Part shown: positions 17,390 through 26,349 of the stretch, one piece after another
How the letters are laid out: every line of letters starts with the position of its first letter
Position numbering within the stretch: position 1 is the stretch's first letter
NCBI GenBank assembly: GCA_039933635.1
Contig: JBDTNQ010000008.1
Coordinates: 1 to 64,000, forward strand
Length of the DNA: 64,000 bases
Origin: JBDTNQ01 sp039933635
GTDB lineage: Bacteria > Acidobacteriota > Vicinamibacteria > Vicinamibacterales > SCN-69-37
Direction: 5' to 3'
Translations under genes and position numbers: made by a program
Notes under the pieces: generated by a model
Database searches by the model: none
The model's input: the letters and a program-made list of their open reading frames with translations, nothing else
What the model was told of the DNA's origin: nothing

Positions 17390-19945
17390 GTGTCTGACTA
17401 CCATCCTCAGGAAATCGAGCAGAAGTGGCAGCGCCGCTGGCAGGAGTCGCGCGCGTTCGAGGTCGAGGTCGATGCCTCGAAGCCAAAGTTCTACTGCCTC
17501 GAGATGTTCGCCTATCCGTCCGGTCACGCGCATGTCGGGCACGTCCGCAACTACATGATTGGCGACATCATGGCGCGCACCATGCGGATGCGCGGCTTCA
17601 ACGTACTGCACCCGTTCGGATGGGATGCGTTCGGCCTCCCGGCCGAGAATGCCGCCATCAAGAACCGCACGCACCCGGAGAAGTGGACGCTCGACAACAT
17701 CGCGCACATGAAGGGCCAGTTGCAGCGCCTGGGCATCAGCTATGCCTGGGAGCGCGAGATCGCCACGTGCCTGCCGGAGTACTACCGCTGGAATCAATGG
17801 TTGTTCACGCGGATGTTCGACAGGGGCCTCGCGTATCGCCGCCGGTCTACCGTCAACTGGTGCGAGACCGACCAGACGGTGCTGGCGAACGAGCAGGTGG
17901 TCGACGGTGTCTGCTGGCGTTGCGGGACGCCGGTGACCACGCGCAACCTCGAGCAGTGGTTTCTGCGGATCACGGCCTATGCAGATGAGCTGCTGCACGC
18001 CCTCGGCGATCTGAAGGAGTGGCCTGAGAAAGTCCTCACGATGCAGCGGAACTGGATCGGGCGGTCTGAAGGCGCCCGGGTCAAGTTTCCGATTGCGAAC
18101 GGCACCACGGCGACGAGCGACGTGATCGAGGTGTTCACGACGCGTATCGACACGATCTACGGCGCCAACTTCGTGCTGCTGGCGCCCGAGCATCCGCTCG
18201 TCGAACGGTTTGCGGCCGAGTCACCGGACCCCGCGGCGTTCCTCGCGCGTGTAGCAGGCTTCCGCTCGCAGGACCGCACGGCGAGGCTCACCGGCGAGAT
18301 CGAGAAGGAAGGCTTCGACACCGGACGCCGCGTGATCAATCCGTTCACGCACGCGCCCGTTCCCGTGTGGATTGCGAACTTCGTGCTGGGCGATTACGGG
18401 ACGGGCGCCGTGATGGCGGTCCCGGCGCACGACGAGCGTGACTTCGAGTTCGCGCGCAAGTACGGACTCCCCGTTACCGTCGTCGTCCAACCCGACGGTC
18501 AGACGCTCGAGGGCGAGACGTTGGCCGCGGCCTTCGATGGCGATGGCACTCTGGTGAATTCAGGATCCTTCGCCGGGCTGCGTGTCGCGGATGCGCGACG
18601 GACGATGACGGCCGAGGCCGCGACGCATGGCATCGGCGAGGGCACGGTGCAGTACCGGATCAAGGACTGGGGCGTCTCACGCCAACGCTACTGGGGCACG
18701 CCGATTCCGATCATCCAATGCCCGGACTGTGGCCTCGTGCCGGTGCCCGACAAAGACCTGCCCGTGCGGCTGCCGCACATCACGGAGTTCACCGGCCGCG
18801 GCGATTCGCCGCTCGCGCAGGTCCCCGAGTTCGTCAACGCGCCCTGTCCCCGCTGCGGCAAGCCGGGCCGACGCGAGACGGACACGATGGACACGTTCGT
18901 GGATTCGTCGTGGTATTTCTACCGCTTCTGCGATCCGACGAACGAGTCGCTGCCGTTCGATCCGGCCGCCGTCAAGTATTGGGGGCCCGTCGATTTCTAC
19001 AGCGGCGGCGTCGAGCACGCGATCCTGCATCTGATCTACTCGCGCTTCTTCAGCCGTGTGTTCCGTGACGTCGGACTGGTCGACATCGACGAGCCGTTCA
19101 CGCGTCTGTTGACGCAGGGCATGGTGCTGCGCCACGGCGCGGTCATGTCGAAGTCCAAGGGCAACGTCGTCGATCCAGACGACATGATCGCGAAGTTCGG
19201 CGCCGACGCGTTGCGCCTCTACGTGATGTTCGTCGCGCCGCCAGAGAAGGAAGTCGAGTGGACCGACTCCGGCCTCGAGGGGTCGTTCCGGTTTCTCTGC
19301 CGCATCTGGCGCATCGCGGACTACCTGATTCCGGCGCTGAGCGGTGCGAGTTCGCCCGCCGGCATGTTGCTCGACGATGACGAGCGTGCGCTGCGTCGAC
19401 GGACGCACAGGACGATCACACGTGTGACGGGGGACATCGATCCGCGCATGCACCTGAACACGGCGGTGTCCGCGCTGATGGAGCACGTGAACGAAATCTA
19501 CGCGTTTTGCCAGAAGTCGAACCCCGGGTTGCGCGTCGACGAAGAGGGCGGCGCCCCAGGCTGGGTCGAAGATCGTGCGGAGACGGCGGCAGTCCTGCGC
19601 GAAGCCCTGGACGCCCTCGTGTTGCTCATCTCGCCGTTCACGCCGCATCTGGCTGAGGAACTCTGGGAGCGCTTGGGGCACGACGATGGCGTGGTGGCCG
19701 CAGGATGGCCGGCGTTCGATCCGGCGGCGGCGGCCGAGGAATCGATCGAGATCCCCGTGCAGGTCAACGGCAAGCTGCGGGGCCGTGTCACTGTCCCGGC
19801 CGGGTCGAGCGAGGACGAGATTCGCGCCGCGGCATTCAGCGCGTCGTCCGTCGCGCCGTACCTCGCGGACATGGAGATCGCCAAAGTGGTCGTGCCCAAC
19901 GGCCGGCTCGTCAGCATCGTTGTGCGTCCGAAGAAACAACCATGA
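17390..19945 (+). CDS. leuS: Leucyl-tRNA synthetase
   Basis: An 851-residue class I synthetase starting with GTG. The HIGH-type motif is in [18 protein letters not shown] at about residues 42-59, and the KMSKS motif is [15 protein letters not shown] at about 584-598. The inserted editing domain (about 220-420) and the CPDCGLV and CPRCGKPG zinc-type pairs of the bacterial enzyme are present. LeuS charges tRNA-Leu. No Shine-Dalgarno is visible in the pyrimidine-rich sequence before the start. It overlaps lptE through ATGA. Confidence 0.96.
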   Translation: MSDYHPQEIEQKWQRRWQESRAFEVEVDASKPKFYCLEMFAYPSGHAHVGHVRNYMIGDIMARTMRMRGFNVLHPFGWDAFGLPAENAAIKNRTHPEKWTLDNIAHMKGQLQRLGISYAWEREIATCLPEYYRWNQWLFTRMFDRGLAYRRRSTVNWCETDQTVLANEQVVDGVCWRCGTPVTTRNLEQWFLRITAYADELLHALGDLKEWPEKVLTMQRNWIGRSEGARVKFPIANGTTATSDVIEVFTTRIDTIYGANFVLLAPEHPLVERFAAESPDPAAFLARVAGFRSQDRTARLTGEIEKEGFDTGRRVINPFTHAPVPVWIANFVLGDYGTGAVMAVPAHDERDFEFARKYGLPVTVVVQPDGQTLEGETLAAAFDGDGTLVNSGSFAGLRVADARRTMTAEAATHGIGEGTVQYRIKDWGVSRQRYWGTPIPIIQCPDCGLVPVPDKDLPVRLPHITEFTGRGDSPLAQVPEFVNAPCPRCGKPGRRETDTMDTFVDSSWYFYRFCDPTNESLPFDPAAVKYWGPVDFYSGGVEHAILHLIYSRFFSRVFRDVGLVDIDEPFTRLLTQGMVLRHGAVMSKSKGNVVDPDDMIAKFGADALRLYVMFVAPPEKEVEWTDSGLEGSFRFLCRIWRIADYLIPALSGASSPAGMLLDDDERALRRRTHRTITRVTGDIDPRMHLNTAVSALMEHVNEIYAFCQKSNPGLRVDEEGGAPGWVEDRAETAAVLREALDALVLLISPFTPHLAEELWERLGHDDGVVAAGWPAFDPAAAAEESIEIPVQVNGKLRGRVTVPAGSSEDEIRAAAFSASSVAPYLADMEIAKVVVPNGRLVSIVVRPKKQP

Positions 19946-20475
19946 AACGTGTGCTGTTGCTGTTCGTGTGCGTGGTGGCGCTGGCGTCGGTCAGCTGCGG
20001 ATACGCCCTGGCCGGTCGCGGCAACTCGCTGCCGTCGAGTATCGTGAAGGTCGGTATCCCGCCCTTCGTCAACCAGTCGACCACGCCGGACATCGATCGC
20101 GTGCTGACGACGGCGGTCACGCAGGAGTGGCAGGGGAAAGGGAAGTATCGCGTGCAACCTGACGCCGCGGGCGCGGACGCGGTCCTCAAGGGGACGATTC
20201 TGAGCGTGGGGCTCGTCCCGCTGGCGTTCACCGCGAACCAGCAGGTCTCGAAGTACTCGATTGTCGTGACGGCTTCCATCGAATTCCGTGAGACGGCCAC
20301 AGACAAAGTGCTGTGGGCGAATCCGTCGTTTCAAGCCCGCGACGATTACGACGTGGCCGGCGGCGTCACGGCGACGGACGTCAGCGCGATCTTCACGCAG
20401 AACCAGAACGCCCTTGACCGCATCGCGAAGGCGTTCGCGCGCACGGTCGTCACGTCGATCTTCGAGGCGTTCTAG
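19942..20475 (+). CDS. lptE: LPS-assembly lipoprotein LptE
   Basis: A 177-residue exported protein beginning [27 protein letters not shown] when read through; the signal sequence ends at a Cys followed by GY, the usual LptE start. The [25 protein letters not shown] region is conserved in the family. LptE plugs the LptD barrel that places lipopolysaccharide in the outer membrane, evidence for an LPS-bearing diderm. The residue at -3 of the Cys is Ser, so the lipobox is not perfect. The leuS-lptE-holA order is common in proteobacteria and relatives. Confidence 0.88.
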   Translation: MKRVLLLFVCVVALASVSCGYALAGRGNSLPSSIVKVGIPPFVNQSTTPDIDRVLTTAVTQEWQGKGKYRVQPDAAGADAVLKGTILSVGLVPLAFTANQQVSKYSIVVTASIEFRETATDKVLWANPSFQARDDYDVAGGVTATDVSAIFTQNQNALDRIAKAFARTVVTSIFEAF

Positions 20476-20481
20476 CGCCGG

Positions 20482-21504
20482 ATGGCCTCCCTCACCCTCG
20501 CGGCCCTCAAACAGCAGATCGCCGATCGGAAGCTGGCGCCGCTATACCTTTTCGTTGGCGAAGATGTGAAGCTGATGGATCGAATGGTGGACGGGCTCGA
20601 AGAGGTCATCGACCCTGCGGATCGCCCGTTTGCCGTGGAACGTTTCTACGGCGGCGAAGCGGCTGCGTCGCCTGAGGCCATTGCGGATGCGGCCCGCATC
20701 ATGCCGATGCTTGGCGATCGGCGCCTCGTGTTCGTGCTGCGCGCGGAGCGGCTGCTCAAGCCGAAACGCGCGTCGAAAGCGGCGCCCGTCGATGAGGACG
20801 CCGAAGAGGCCGAGGGCGATCAGGCCGTGGACGGCGGGCCGCTCGAGGACTACTTCGCGTCGCCCGTGCCGTCGACCACGATCGTGTTCGTGGCCACGGA
20901 GGTCGACAAGGCCCGGCGGCTGACGAAGCGCCTCCTCGAGGCGGCCAAAGTTGTCGACTTCGCCGGGCTTGGCGATGCGCGGAACCCGGGCAGTCGCGGA
21001 AACGCGACCGACTACGTCAAAGAGGAGTTGACGCGCGCGGGGCGTTCCATCGCACCCGATGCGGCGCGGATGATTGTGGAGCGTTCGGCCAACGACATCA
21101 CCAAGATTCGTGCGGACGTCGAACGCCTGCTGCTCTTTGCCGGAGATCGGCGCACGCTGACGATTGACGATGTCAGGGAAGTCGTGTCGGTGCAGACGGG
21201 CGTCGATGATGAGTGGGCGATCAACAACGCCCTCTCCGATGGCAACGCCTCGCGCGCGCTGATGGAGACGGGCAACCGTTTCGACCGGGGCGATTCGCCC
21301 CACGCCATCGTGGGGCAATTGCGGTGGTGGGTCGCCAACAAGCTGGCCGCGGCCGAGCCGGCCCGCGTGAAACCCGCACTCGACGCGCTGCTCCGCACCG
21401 ACCTTGCGCTCAAGAGCTCGGGCGGTGACGAGCGGATCCTCGTGGAACGGCTTGTCGTGGAGTTGACGGGCCGGCCGCTACCCGCGCAACGAGGGCGCTG
21501 GTAA
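20482..21504 (+). CDS. holA: DNA polymerase III delta subunit
   Basis: A 340-residue protein with the HolA layout. The N-terminal PLYLFVGEDVKLMDRMVDGL region, ERFYGGEA, MPMLGDRRLVFVLRAERLLK and a helical C-terminal domain are present. Delta opens the sliding clamp in the clamp loader. Unlike most homologues there is an acidic insertion at about residues 105-125 (VDEDAEEAEGDQ). It starts six bases after lptE. It converges on rpsT. Confidence 0.9.
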   Translation: MASLTLAALKQQIADRKLAPLYLFVGEDVKLMDRMVDGLEEVIDPADRPFAVERFYGGEAAASPEAIADAARIMPMLGDRRLVFVLRAERLLKPKRASKAAPVDEDAEEAEGDQAVDGGPLEDYFASPVPSTTIVFVATEVDKARRLTKRLLEAAKVVDFAGLGDARNPGSRGNATDYVKEELTRAGRSIAPDAARMIVERSANDITKIRADVERLLLFAGDRRTLTIDDVREVVSVQTGVDDEWAINNALSDGNASRALMETGNRFDRGDSPHAIVGQLRWWVANKLAAAEPARVKPALDALLRTDLALKSSGGDERILVERLVVELTGRPLPAQRGRW

Positions 21505-21530
21505 GACACCCGCGGCCGTCGGCGGTTCGC

Positions 21531-21800
21531 CTACGCCGTTTTCGCCGTGAGGCGCTTCGCGATGCGGGACTTGTACCGGCCCGCGGCGTTGTCGTGGATG
21601 ATGCCCTTGCCGGACATTTTGTCGATGAGCGAAAAGGTCTGGCTCAGGGCGGACTTGGCGCCGGCGGTGTCGCCTGTGTCAATCGCGCTGCGGATCGCTT
21701 TGAGCGCCGTGCGAAGCTTGGACCGGAGGGCCCGATTGTGCTCGGTGCGCTTGATCGTCTGGCGGTGAGCCTTCACCGCGGATGCATGTCGAGTGGCCAC
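21531..21800 (-). CDS. rpsT: 30S ribosomal protein bS20
   Basis: An 89-residue basic helical protein. Family features are KAHRQTIKRTEHNRALRSKLRT, the central alpha-helical region and KGIIHDNAAGRYKSRIAKRL. It starts with GTG, with GAGGA eight bases upstream. Escherichia coli rpsT also uses a non-ATG start and is translationally autoregulated, so the weak start may be meaningful. The leader contains a 6-bp hairpin and a TATACT hexamer about 65 nt upstream. Confidence 0.97.
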   Translation of the reverse strand: MATRHASAVKAHRQTIKRTEHNRALRSKLRTALKAIRSAIDTGDTAGAKSALSQTFSLIDKMSGKGIIHDNAAGRYKSRIAKRLTAKTA

Positions 21801-21839
21801 GCTCTATTCCTCACCTGCGGGCCCAGCCCGCTCGAATCA

Positions 21840-21854
21840 GCCCATTTCATGGGC
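21840..21854 (-). promoter_or_regulatory. Leader hairpin upstream of rpsT
   Basis: GCCCAT-3 nt-ATGGGC is a perfect 6-bp stem with a three-base loop, between the rpsT start and a TATACT hexamer (21866-21871, minus strand). It could be part of an rpsT control region. Function is inferred from position only. Confidence 0.35.
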
Positions 21855-21876
21855 GCAAACACTGAAGTATAGCACT

Positions 21877-21917
21877 AGGCGGGCTGCGGACCGCACGCGG
21901 CGGGCCGCAGCCCGCCT
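21877..21917 (-). terminator. 13-bp hairpin after the S4-domain gene
   Basis: AGGCGGGCTGCGG and its exact complement flank a 15-base loop between the S4 gene stop and the rpsT promoter region. There is no T tract on the minus strand, so termination may be weak or factor-dependent. Confidence 0.5.
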
Positions 21918-21954
21918 GGCGGCTGGCACGGGCGCCGGGGGCCGTCCGCGCCCC

Positions 21955-22341
21955 CTAGTCCTCGCCCTCTTTTGCCCTCCTGAGCCGCCGCCGCTCGTTC
22001 CGGTCCGGCGCCACGGGCGTCGTTAGACGCCTCGGCCGTGCGATGCGCAGCAGGTCGAGCATGACCTGTTCCTCTGGCGATGGAGGCGGCGTCGTGTCCT
22101 GGTAGAGGAGCTTGGCTTCCGCCTTCGGAATGTGTTTCTCGGTGGTCGACGACACGACCACCCGCTGGCGTCGGCCGAGCGGCCGCGTGATCTCGATCAC
22201 GTCTCCGGCGCCAATCTCCCGGTGCGGCTTGGCGGAGTGGCCGTTGACGTCCACTTTTCCGCCTTTGATGGCTTTCTGGGCCTCTGAACGCGTCTTGAAC
22301 AGGCACGCAACGTCCAGCCAGATGTCGAGTCGGACAGGCAT
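21955..22341 (-). CDS. S4-domain RNA-binding protein (Hsp15/HslR-like)
   Basis: A 128-residue basic protein. The N-terminal S4 domain (MPVRLDIWLDVACLFKTRSEAQKAI at about 1-25, then GGKVDVNG) binds RNA, and IGAGDVIEI follows. The C-terminal half is charged and Arg-rich. Hsp15 relatives bind stalled 50S subunits that carry nascent-chain tRNA. Here the start ATG at 22341 was chosen since the S4 domain begins there; a further upstream ATG at 22431 would add 30 unrelated residues. TACAGT lies seven bases before this ATG with no Shine-Dalgarno. Confidence 0.75.
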   Translation of the reverse strand: MPVRLDIWLDVACLFKTRSEAQKAIKGGKVDVNGHSAKPHREIGAGDVIEITRPLGRRQRVVVSSTTEKHIPKAEAKLLYQDTTPPPSPEEQVMLDLLRIARPRRLTTPVAPDRNERRRLRRAKEGED

Positions 22342-22348
22342 CCCATTT

Positions 22349-22354
22349 ACTGTA
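22349..22354 (-). promoter_or_regulatory. TANNNT hexamer before the S4-domain gene
   Basis: TACAGT on the minus strand ends seven bases before the ATG at 22341. With no ribosome-binding site between, this fits a leaderless promoter. Inference from the recurring pattern. Confidence 0.45.
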
Positions 22355-22417
22355 AGGCGAGACGGGACGCGTCCGCGTCGCCCGGCAGGAACACTTGAGC
22401 CGAACCGCGTCGGCCCG

Positions 22418-22423
22418 TAGAGT
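22418..22423 (+). promoter_or_regulatory. TANNNT hexamer before the beta-barrel gene
   Basis: TAGAGT ends six bases before the ATG at 22430. It is divergent from the hexamer of the S4 gene 64 bases away. The GGAAG in between could alternatively be a ribosome-binding site, but is too close to the ATG to be optimal. Confidence 0.4.
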
Positions 22424-22429
22424 GGAAGC

Positions 22430-23032
22430 ATGCGATTTCCTCGGGCTGGCGCCGTTCGGACCCTGGTGCTGTTGTCGTTCGCGCTTTGGGCATCCCCAGC
22501 CGGGGCCCAGACGCTGACCTATGGTGCAAAGGGTGGCCTGGATCTGACGCGGGTGCACTTCGGATCCTCGTTCGCGCCGGACACCGGAACGTCCGCCGGA
22601 GTCGTCGGGGGCGGGTTCGTTGCAGCCATGTTGGCTCATCGTCTGGTCCTGCGCGGTGAAGTGCTGGTGGCGAACGAACGCGCCGTGTTCGACTCGGTCA
22701 TCACCGATACGATCCGAACGTTGGACGTGCCGATCCTGATTCGCTCTCGTGCGTGGTCCTTGAACGGACACGCGATCGACGTCAGCGGCGGCTTCGTGGC
22801 GCGCTGGGTGCTCGACGCCACTGAAACGGTTGGCGGCGAGTCGTCGTCGATCAAGGGCGGCATCGCCAAGTCCAACCAGGCAGTCGCAATCGGCGGCAGC
22901 ATCGGGCTTCTTCGACACGTGACGGCCGACGTGCGCTATTTGCAGGGCCTCAAGGGTGTCTACAAGAAGATTGGTGGCGGGACCGAAGGAAGAACGCGGA
23001 CGGTGCAAGTCACCCTGGAGTATCAGTTCTAG
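22430..23032 (+). CDS. Small outer-membrane beta-barrel protein
   Basis: A 200-residue exported protein. A clear signal peptide (LVLLSFALWASPAGAQ) is followed by alternating beta strands with glycine turns, and it ends in Phe (VTLEYQF), the usual C-terminal outer-membrane signal. It resembles the PorT/OMP_b-brl_2 class of eight-stranded barrels. Function unknown. It is a lone gene, divergent from the S4 gene and convergent with alaS across a strong inverted repeat. Confidence 0.7.
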   Translation: MRFPRAGAVRTLVLLSFALWASPAGAQTLTYGAKGGLDLTRVHFGSSFAPDTGTSAGVVGGGFVAAMLAHRLVLRGEVLVANERAVFDSVITDTIRTLDVPILIRSRAWSLNGHAIDVSGGFVARWVLDATETVGGESSSIKGGIAKSNQAVAIGGSIGLLRHVTADVRYLQGLKGVYKKIGGGTEGRTRTVQVTLEYQF

Positions 23033-23045
23033 GTGATTGGAGACT

Positions 23046-23107
23046 AAGAGACCGGGTCTTGCAGTTGTGACCAAGAGACCGGGTCTTGTAATTCAAGACC
23101 CGGTCTC
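23046..23107. terminator. Tri-partite repeat and hairpin between the barrel gene and alaS
   Basis: AAGAGACCGGGTCTTG occurs twice in direct orientation (23046-23061 and 23073-23088). Its complement CAAGACCCGGTCTC lies at 23094-23107, giving a 14-bp perfect stem (23075-23088 with 23094-23107) with a five-base loop. The right arm abuts the alaS stop codon. This is probably a bidirectional terminator for the two convergent genes. The first copy could form an alternative, longer-looped hairpin. Confidence 0.7.
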
Positions 23108-25801
23108 CTAACTCAGCGCCTGTGTGACGATCTCTCGCGCGCGGGCCAGCATCGCATCGATCTTGGATGCGTCCTTGCCGCCGGCCTCGGCGAAATCCGG
23201 GCGTCCACCGCCACCGCCTCCGACGATCGGTGCGAGTTCCTTGACCAGCGCCCCGGCCTTGATGGCGGAGGTCAGGTCCTTCGTGACGGACACCAGCACC
23301 TGCACCTTGTCGTCGTGCTCGGCGGCCAGCACCACCACGCCGCGCTTGATGCGATCGCGCAGCGAGTCGGAGAGCCCGCGGAGCGCGTCCTTCTCGAGGC
23401 CGCTCACGCGACGCGCGATCAGCTTCGCGTCGCCGATGGTAATCGCATCGTCACCCTCCTCCGTCGAGCCGCCGCCGAGCGCGAGCTTCATCTTCAGCTG
23501 CGCGTTTTCCCTGGCCAGGCGCTTGGACTCCGCCTGCAGCTTCGCGATGGCGTCGCCGGCGTCGGCAGCGGGCACCCCGAGGGCTGCCGAGGCGCGGCTG
23601 AGTGCTGCGTCGCGTGCCTGAATGGCGGCCACGGCGGGCGCGCCGGTCAGGGCTTCGATGCGCCGGACTCCCGCCGCGACGCCGGACTCTTCCGTGATGA
23701 TGAACGGGCCGATCTCTCCGGTGGCGGACACGTGTGTCCCGCCGCACAGCTCGACGCTGTACCCGGGAATCGTGACGACGCGGACCTTGTCACCGTACTT
23801 CTCGCCGAACAGGGCCATCGCCCCGGCCTGCTTCGCCTCCTCGATGGGCTTGATCTCCGTGGTCACGGGCGCGTTGCGGTAAACCTGCGCGTTGACGGCC
23901 GCCTCGACCGCGCGCCGCTCGGCCTCGTCGATCGGCTGAAAGTGCGCGAAATCGAAGCGCAGGCGATCCGGAGAGACCAGTGATCCTTTCTGCTGGACGT
24001 GCGTTCCAAGTCGCGCACGAAGGGCGGCGTGGAGAAGGTGCGTTGCCGTGTGATGCCGGCGCGTGGCGGCGCGCGCCTCGGTCTCGACGCTGGCCGTGAC
24101 GCGGTCGCCCTGCCTGAGATCACGCAAGACCGACACCTGGTGAGCCCGCGGCAGACCGGTCCCGAGCTTCGACATGGCCGTGACATTTGCGGCGACGGCG
24201 TCGCCTCTGACCAACTGGCCCGTGTCGGACACCTGGCCACCCGACTCGACGTAGAACGGCGTCCGGTCGAGCACGACGAACCCCGTGGCGCCCGCTGCCA
24301 GGTGATCCGTTTGAACACGTTCGGCGGTGAAGGCGCCGACGACGACCGCATTCGTCACCTCCGTTGAGGTGTAACCTTCGAACGCGTCGGGCGTCGATTC
24401 AATCCGCTTGCGCTCGACGTCGCTGGTGTACGAAAAAGCAGCCGGCCCTTTCTTGGTCTCGAACGCGCTTTTCGACCGCGCGCGGTCCCGCTGGGCCTCC
24501 ATGGCCTGTTCGTACGCCGCGCGGTCGATGGACAGGCCGCGCTGCCCCGCGAGGTCTTCCGCAAAATCGTAGGGCACGCCCAGAGAGTCATACAGGCGAA
24601 AGACGTCATCTCCGGACACGACCGTCGATCCGGCAGCGGCCGTGCGCTCCAGCAGGTCCTCGAGCTTCGGCAGGCCTGATGTCAGCACGACGTCGAAGCG
24701 TTCTTCCTCCGCGCGGACTGTTCGCACGATGGCGTCGCGCCCGGAACGCAGCTCCGGGTAGGCGCCACTCATCTCTGAGACAACGACGTCGACGAGGTCG
24801 CAAAGGAAGGGCTGGGTGAACCCGAGCTTCTTGCCGTGCCGCATGGCGCGCCGCATGATCTTGCGCAGGACGTAGCCGCGCCACTCGTTGGAGGGCATCA
24901 CGCCATCGGCGATGAGGAAGGTCATCGCGCGCAGGTGATCGGCGACCACGCGCATTGAAACATCCGGATGGTCGCCTCCGCCGGGATAGCTGGAGTACGT
25001 CCGGCCTGCGCGCGCTCCAATCGCGGCAAGAATCGGCGCGAAGATGTCCGTGTCGTAGTTCGAGAGCTTGTTCTGAAGCACCGAGGCGACGCGCTCGAAC
25101 CCCATGCCGGTGTCCACCGAGAGCGCCGGCAGCGGGTGGAGGGTGCCCGTCTCGTCGCGGTTGAACTCCATGAACACGTTGTTCCAGATCTCGAAGTACC
25201 GGTCGCAGCTGCACTCCATGCCACGGCAGGTCGATTCGGCGCATGGCGCTTCAGGCCGGTAGTACATGATTTCCGAACAGCGGCCGCAGGGCCCCGTCTC
25301 GCCCATCTGCCAGAAGTTGTCGGCGGAGCCGAGCGCGGTGATGCGATCGGCCGGCACGAATGCCGTCCAGATTTGAAAGGCCTGATCGTCACGGGCGATG
25401 CCGTTCTCGCCTTTGAAAATCGTCGGGTAGAGTCGCGCTGGATCGAGCTTCCAGACCGTGGTCAGGAGGTCCCATGCGAAGCGGATCGCGTCCTCCTTGA
25501 AATAGTCGCCGAACGAGAAGTTACCGAGCATCTCGAAGAACGTGTGATGCCGATGCGAGGGGCCGACGTTGTCGAGGTCGTTGTGCTTGCCGCTGACCCG
25601 CATGACCTTCTGCGCCGTGGTCGCCCGGCTGTAGTCGCGCCGTTCCTTGCCGAGGAAGAGGTCCTTGAACTGGTTCATCCCGGCGTTCGTGAAGAGCAGG
25701 GTCGGATCGTCGCCCGGCACGAGCGATGCCGACGGCACGATCCGGTGCCCGTGGGCGGCGAAGTAGTCCAGGAAACTCTGGCGAATCTCGTTGGCAGTCA
25801 T
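23108..25801 (-). CDS. alaS: Alanyl-tRNA synthetase
   Basis: An 897-residue class II synthetase of full family length. Catalytic core motifs are near the N-terminus (FTNAGMNQFKDLFLG, RVSGKHNDLDNVG, HHTFFEMLGNFSFGDYFK). The editing domain has HHTATHLLHAAL and CGGTHVSATGEI zinc motifs, and the C-Ala domain ends with a glycine-rich VGGGGGGRPDFAEAGG segment. AlaS charges tRNA-Ala and clears mischarged Ser/Gly. TACAAT ends ten bases before the ATG and no clear Shine-Dalgarno is present, so it may have its own leaderless promoter although recX lies just upstream. Confidence 0.97.
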   Translation of the reverse strand: MTANEIRQSFLDYFAAHGHRIVPSASLVPGDDPTLLFTNAGMNQFKDLFLGKERRDYSRATTAQKVMRVSGKHNDLDNVGPSHRHHTFFEMLGNFSFGDYFKEDAIRFAWDLLTTVWKLDPARLYPTIFKGENGIARDDQAFQIWTAFVPADRITALGSADNFWQMGETGPCGRCSEIMYYRPEAPCAESTCRGMECSCDRYFEIWNNVFMEFNRDETGTLHPLPALSVDTGMGFERVASVLQNKLSNYDTDIFAPILAAIGARAGRTYSSYPGGGDHPDVSMRVVADHLRAMTFLIADGVMPSNEWRGYVLRKIMRRAMRHGKKLGFTQPFLCDLVDVVVSEMSGAYPELRSGRDAIVRTVRAEEERFDVVLTSGLPKLEDLLERTAAAGSTVVSGDDVFRLYDSLGVPYDFAEDLAGQRGLSIDRAAYEQAMEAQRDRARSKSAFETKKGPAAFSYTSDVERKRIESTPDAFEGYTSTEVTNAVVVGAFTAERVQTDHLAAGATGFVVLDRTPFYVESGGQVSDTGQLVRGDAVAANVTAMSKLGTGLPRAHQVSVLRDLRQGDRVTASVETEARAATRRHHTATHLLHAALRARLGTHVQQKGSLVSPDRLRFDFAHFQPIDEAERRAVEAAVNAQVYRNAPVTTEIKPIEEAKQAGAMALFGEKYGDKVRVVTIPGYSVELCGGTHVSATGEIGPFIITEESGVAAGVRRIEALTGAPAVAAIQARDAALSRASAALGVPAADAGDAIAKLQAESKRLARENAQLKMKLALGGGSTEEGDDAITIGDAKLIARRVSGLEKDALRGLSDSLRDRIKRGVVVLAAEHDDKVQVLVSVTKDLTSAIKAGALVKELAPIVGGGGGGRPDFAEAGGKDASKIDAMLARAREIVTQALS

Positions 25802-25811
25802 GCAACTGACG

Positions 25812-25817
25812 ATTGTA
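25812..25817 (-). promoter_or_regulatory. TANNNT hexamer before alaS
   Basis: TACAAT on the minus strand, ending ten bases before the alaS ATG in the 64-base recX-alaS spacer. Suggests alaS has its own start of transcription with almost no leader. Confidence 0.4.
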
Positions 25818-25865
25818 CAAGGCTTCCGGACGCGGGCGGGCAGCGCCGGGTCCAGAGCTTGAGAC

Positions 25866-26348
25866 CTAGTCCTCTCGTCCTCCGAGCGCCTTCAGCACGG
25901 CATCCGCCGGAAAGCCACGGCGGAGCAGGTGCTGAAACAGTCGTTGGCGCTGATCGAGGGGGATGGGTCGCGTGACCTTCTTGCGGACGAGGATCTGTTC
26001 GATGGCGGCGCGGACCTGGTCGGGGGTCAGGTCCGACGTGGCGGCCGAGATGGTGTCTGCGGCCAGGCCGCGGGCCTTCAGTTCCTGGCGGATGCGGAGC
26101 GGGCCGCGGCCCTTGACGTGGCTGGCGGTTCGGACGAAAGCCCGTGCCGCCCGTGCGTCGTCCTGAAAGCCTTCTTCGCGAAGTCTGTCGAGGGCGAGGT
26201 CGATGTCGTCGGCAGAATAGCCGCGGTCAAGGAGCTTCCGTCGAAGCTCCTCGCGGGTGTAATCGCGGCGTCCGAGCAGTCGCAGCGCCACGAGACGCGC
26301 TGAGCCGCGAGGACGTGGCTCCTCGTCGTCTGCGCGGCGCCGCTGCAT
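25866..26348 (-). CDS. recX: Regulatory protein RecX
   Basis: A 160-residue basic helical protein with the three tandem three-helix repeats of RecX. The first repeat includes RLVALRLLGRRDYTREELRRKL, followed by RLREEGFQDDARAARAFV and a GRGPLRIRQELKARGL segment. RecX binds RecA filaments and blocks their extension. It starts one base after the pilT stop, so it is co-transcribed with pilT. In many genomes recX sits between recA and alaS; here alaS keeps its place but recA is replaced by pilT. Confidence 0.88.
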   Translation of the reverse strand: MQRRRADDEEPRPRGSARLVALRLLGRRDYTREELRRKLLDRGYSADDIDLALDRLREEGFQDDARAARAFVRTASHVKGRGPLRIRQELKARGLAADTISAATSDLTPDQVRAAIEQILVRKKVTRPIPLDQRQRLFQHLLRRGFPADAVLKALGGRED

Positions 26349-26349
26349 A

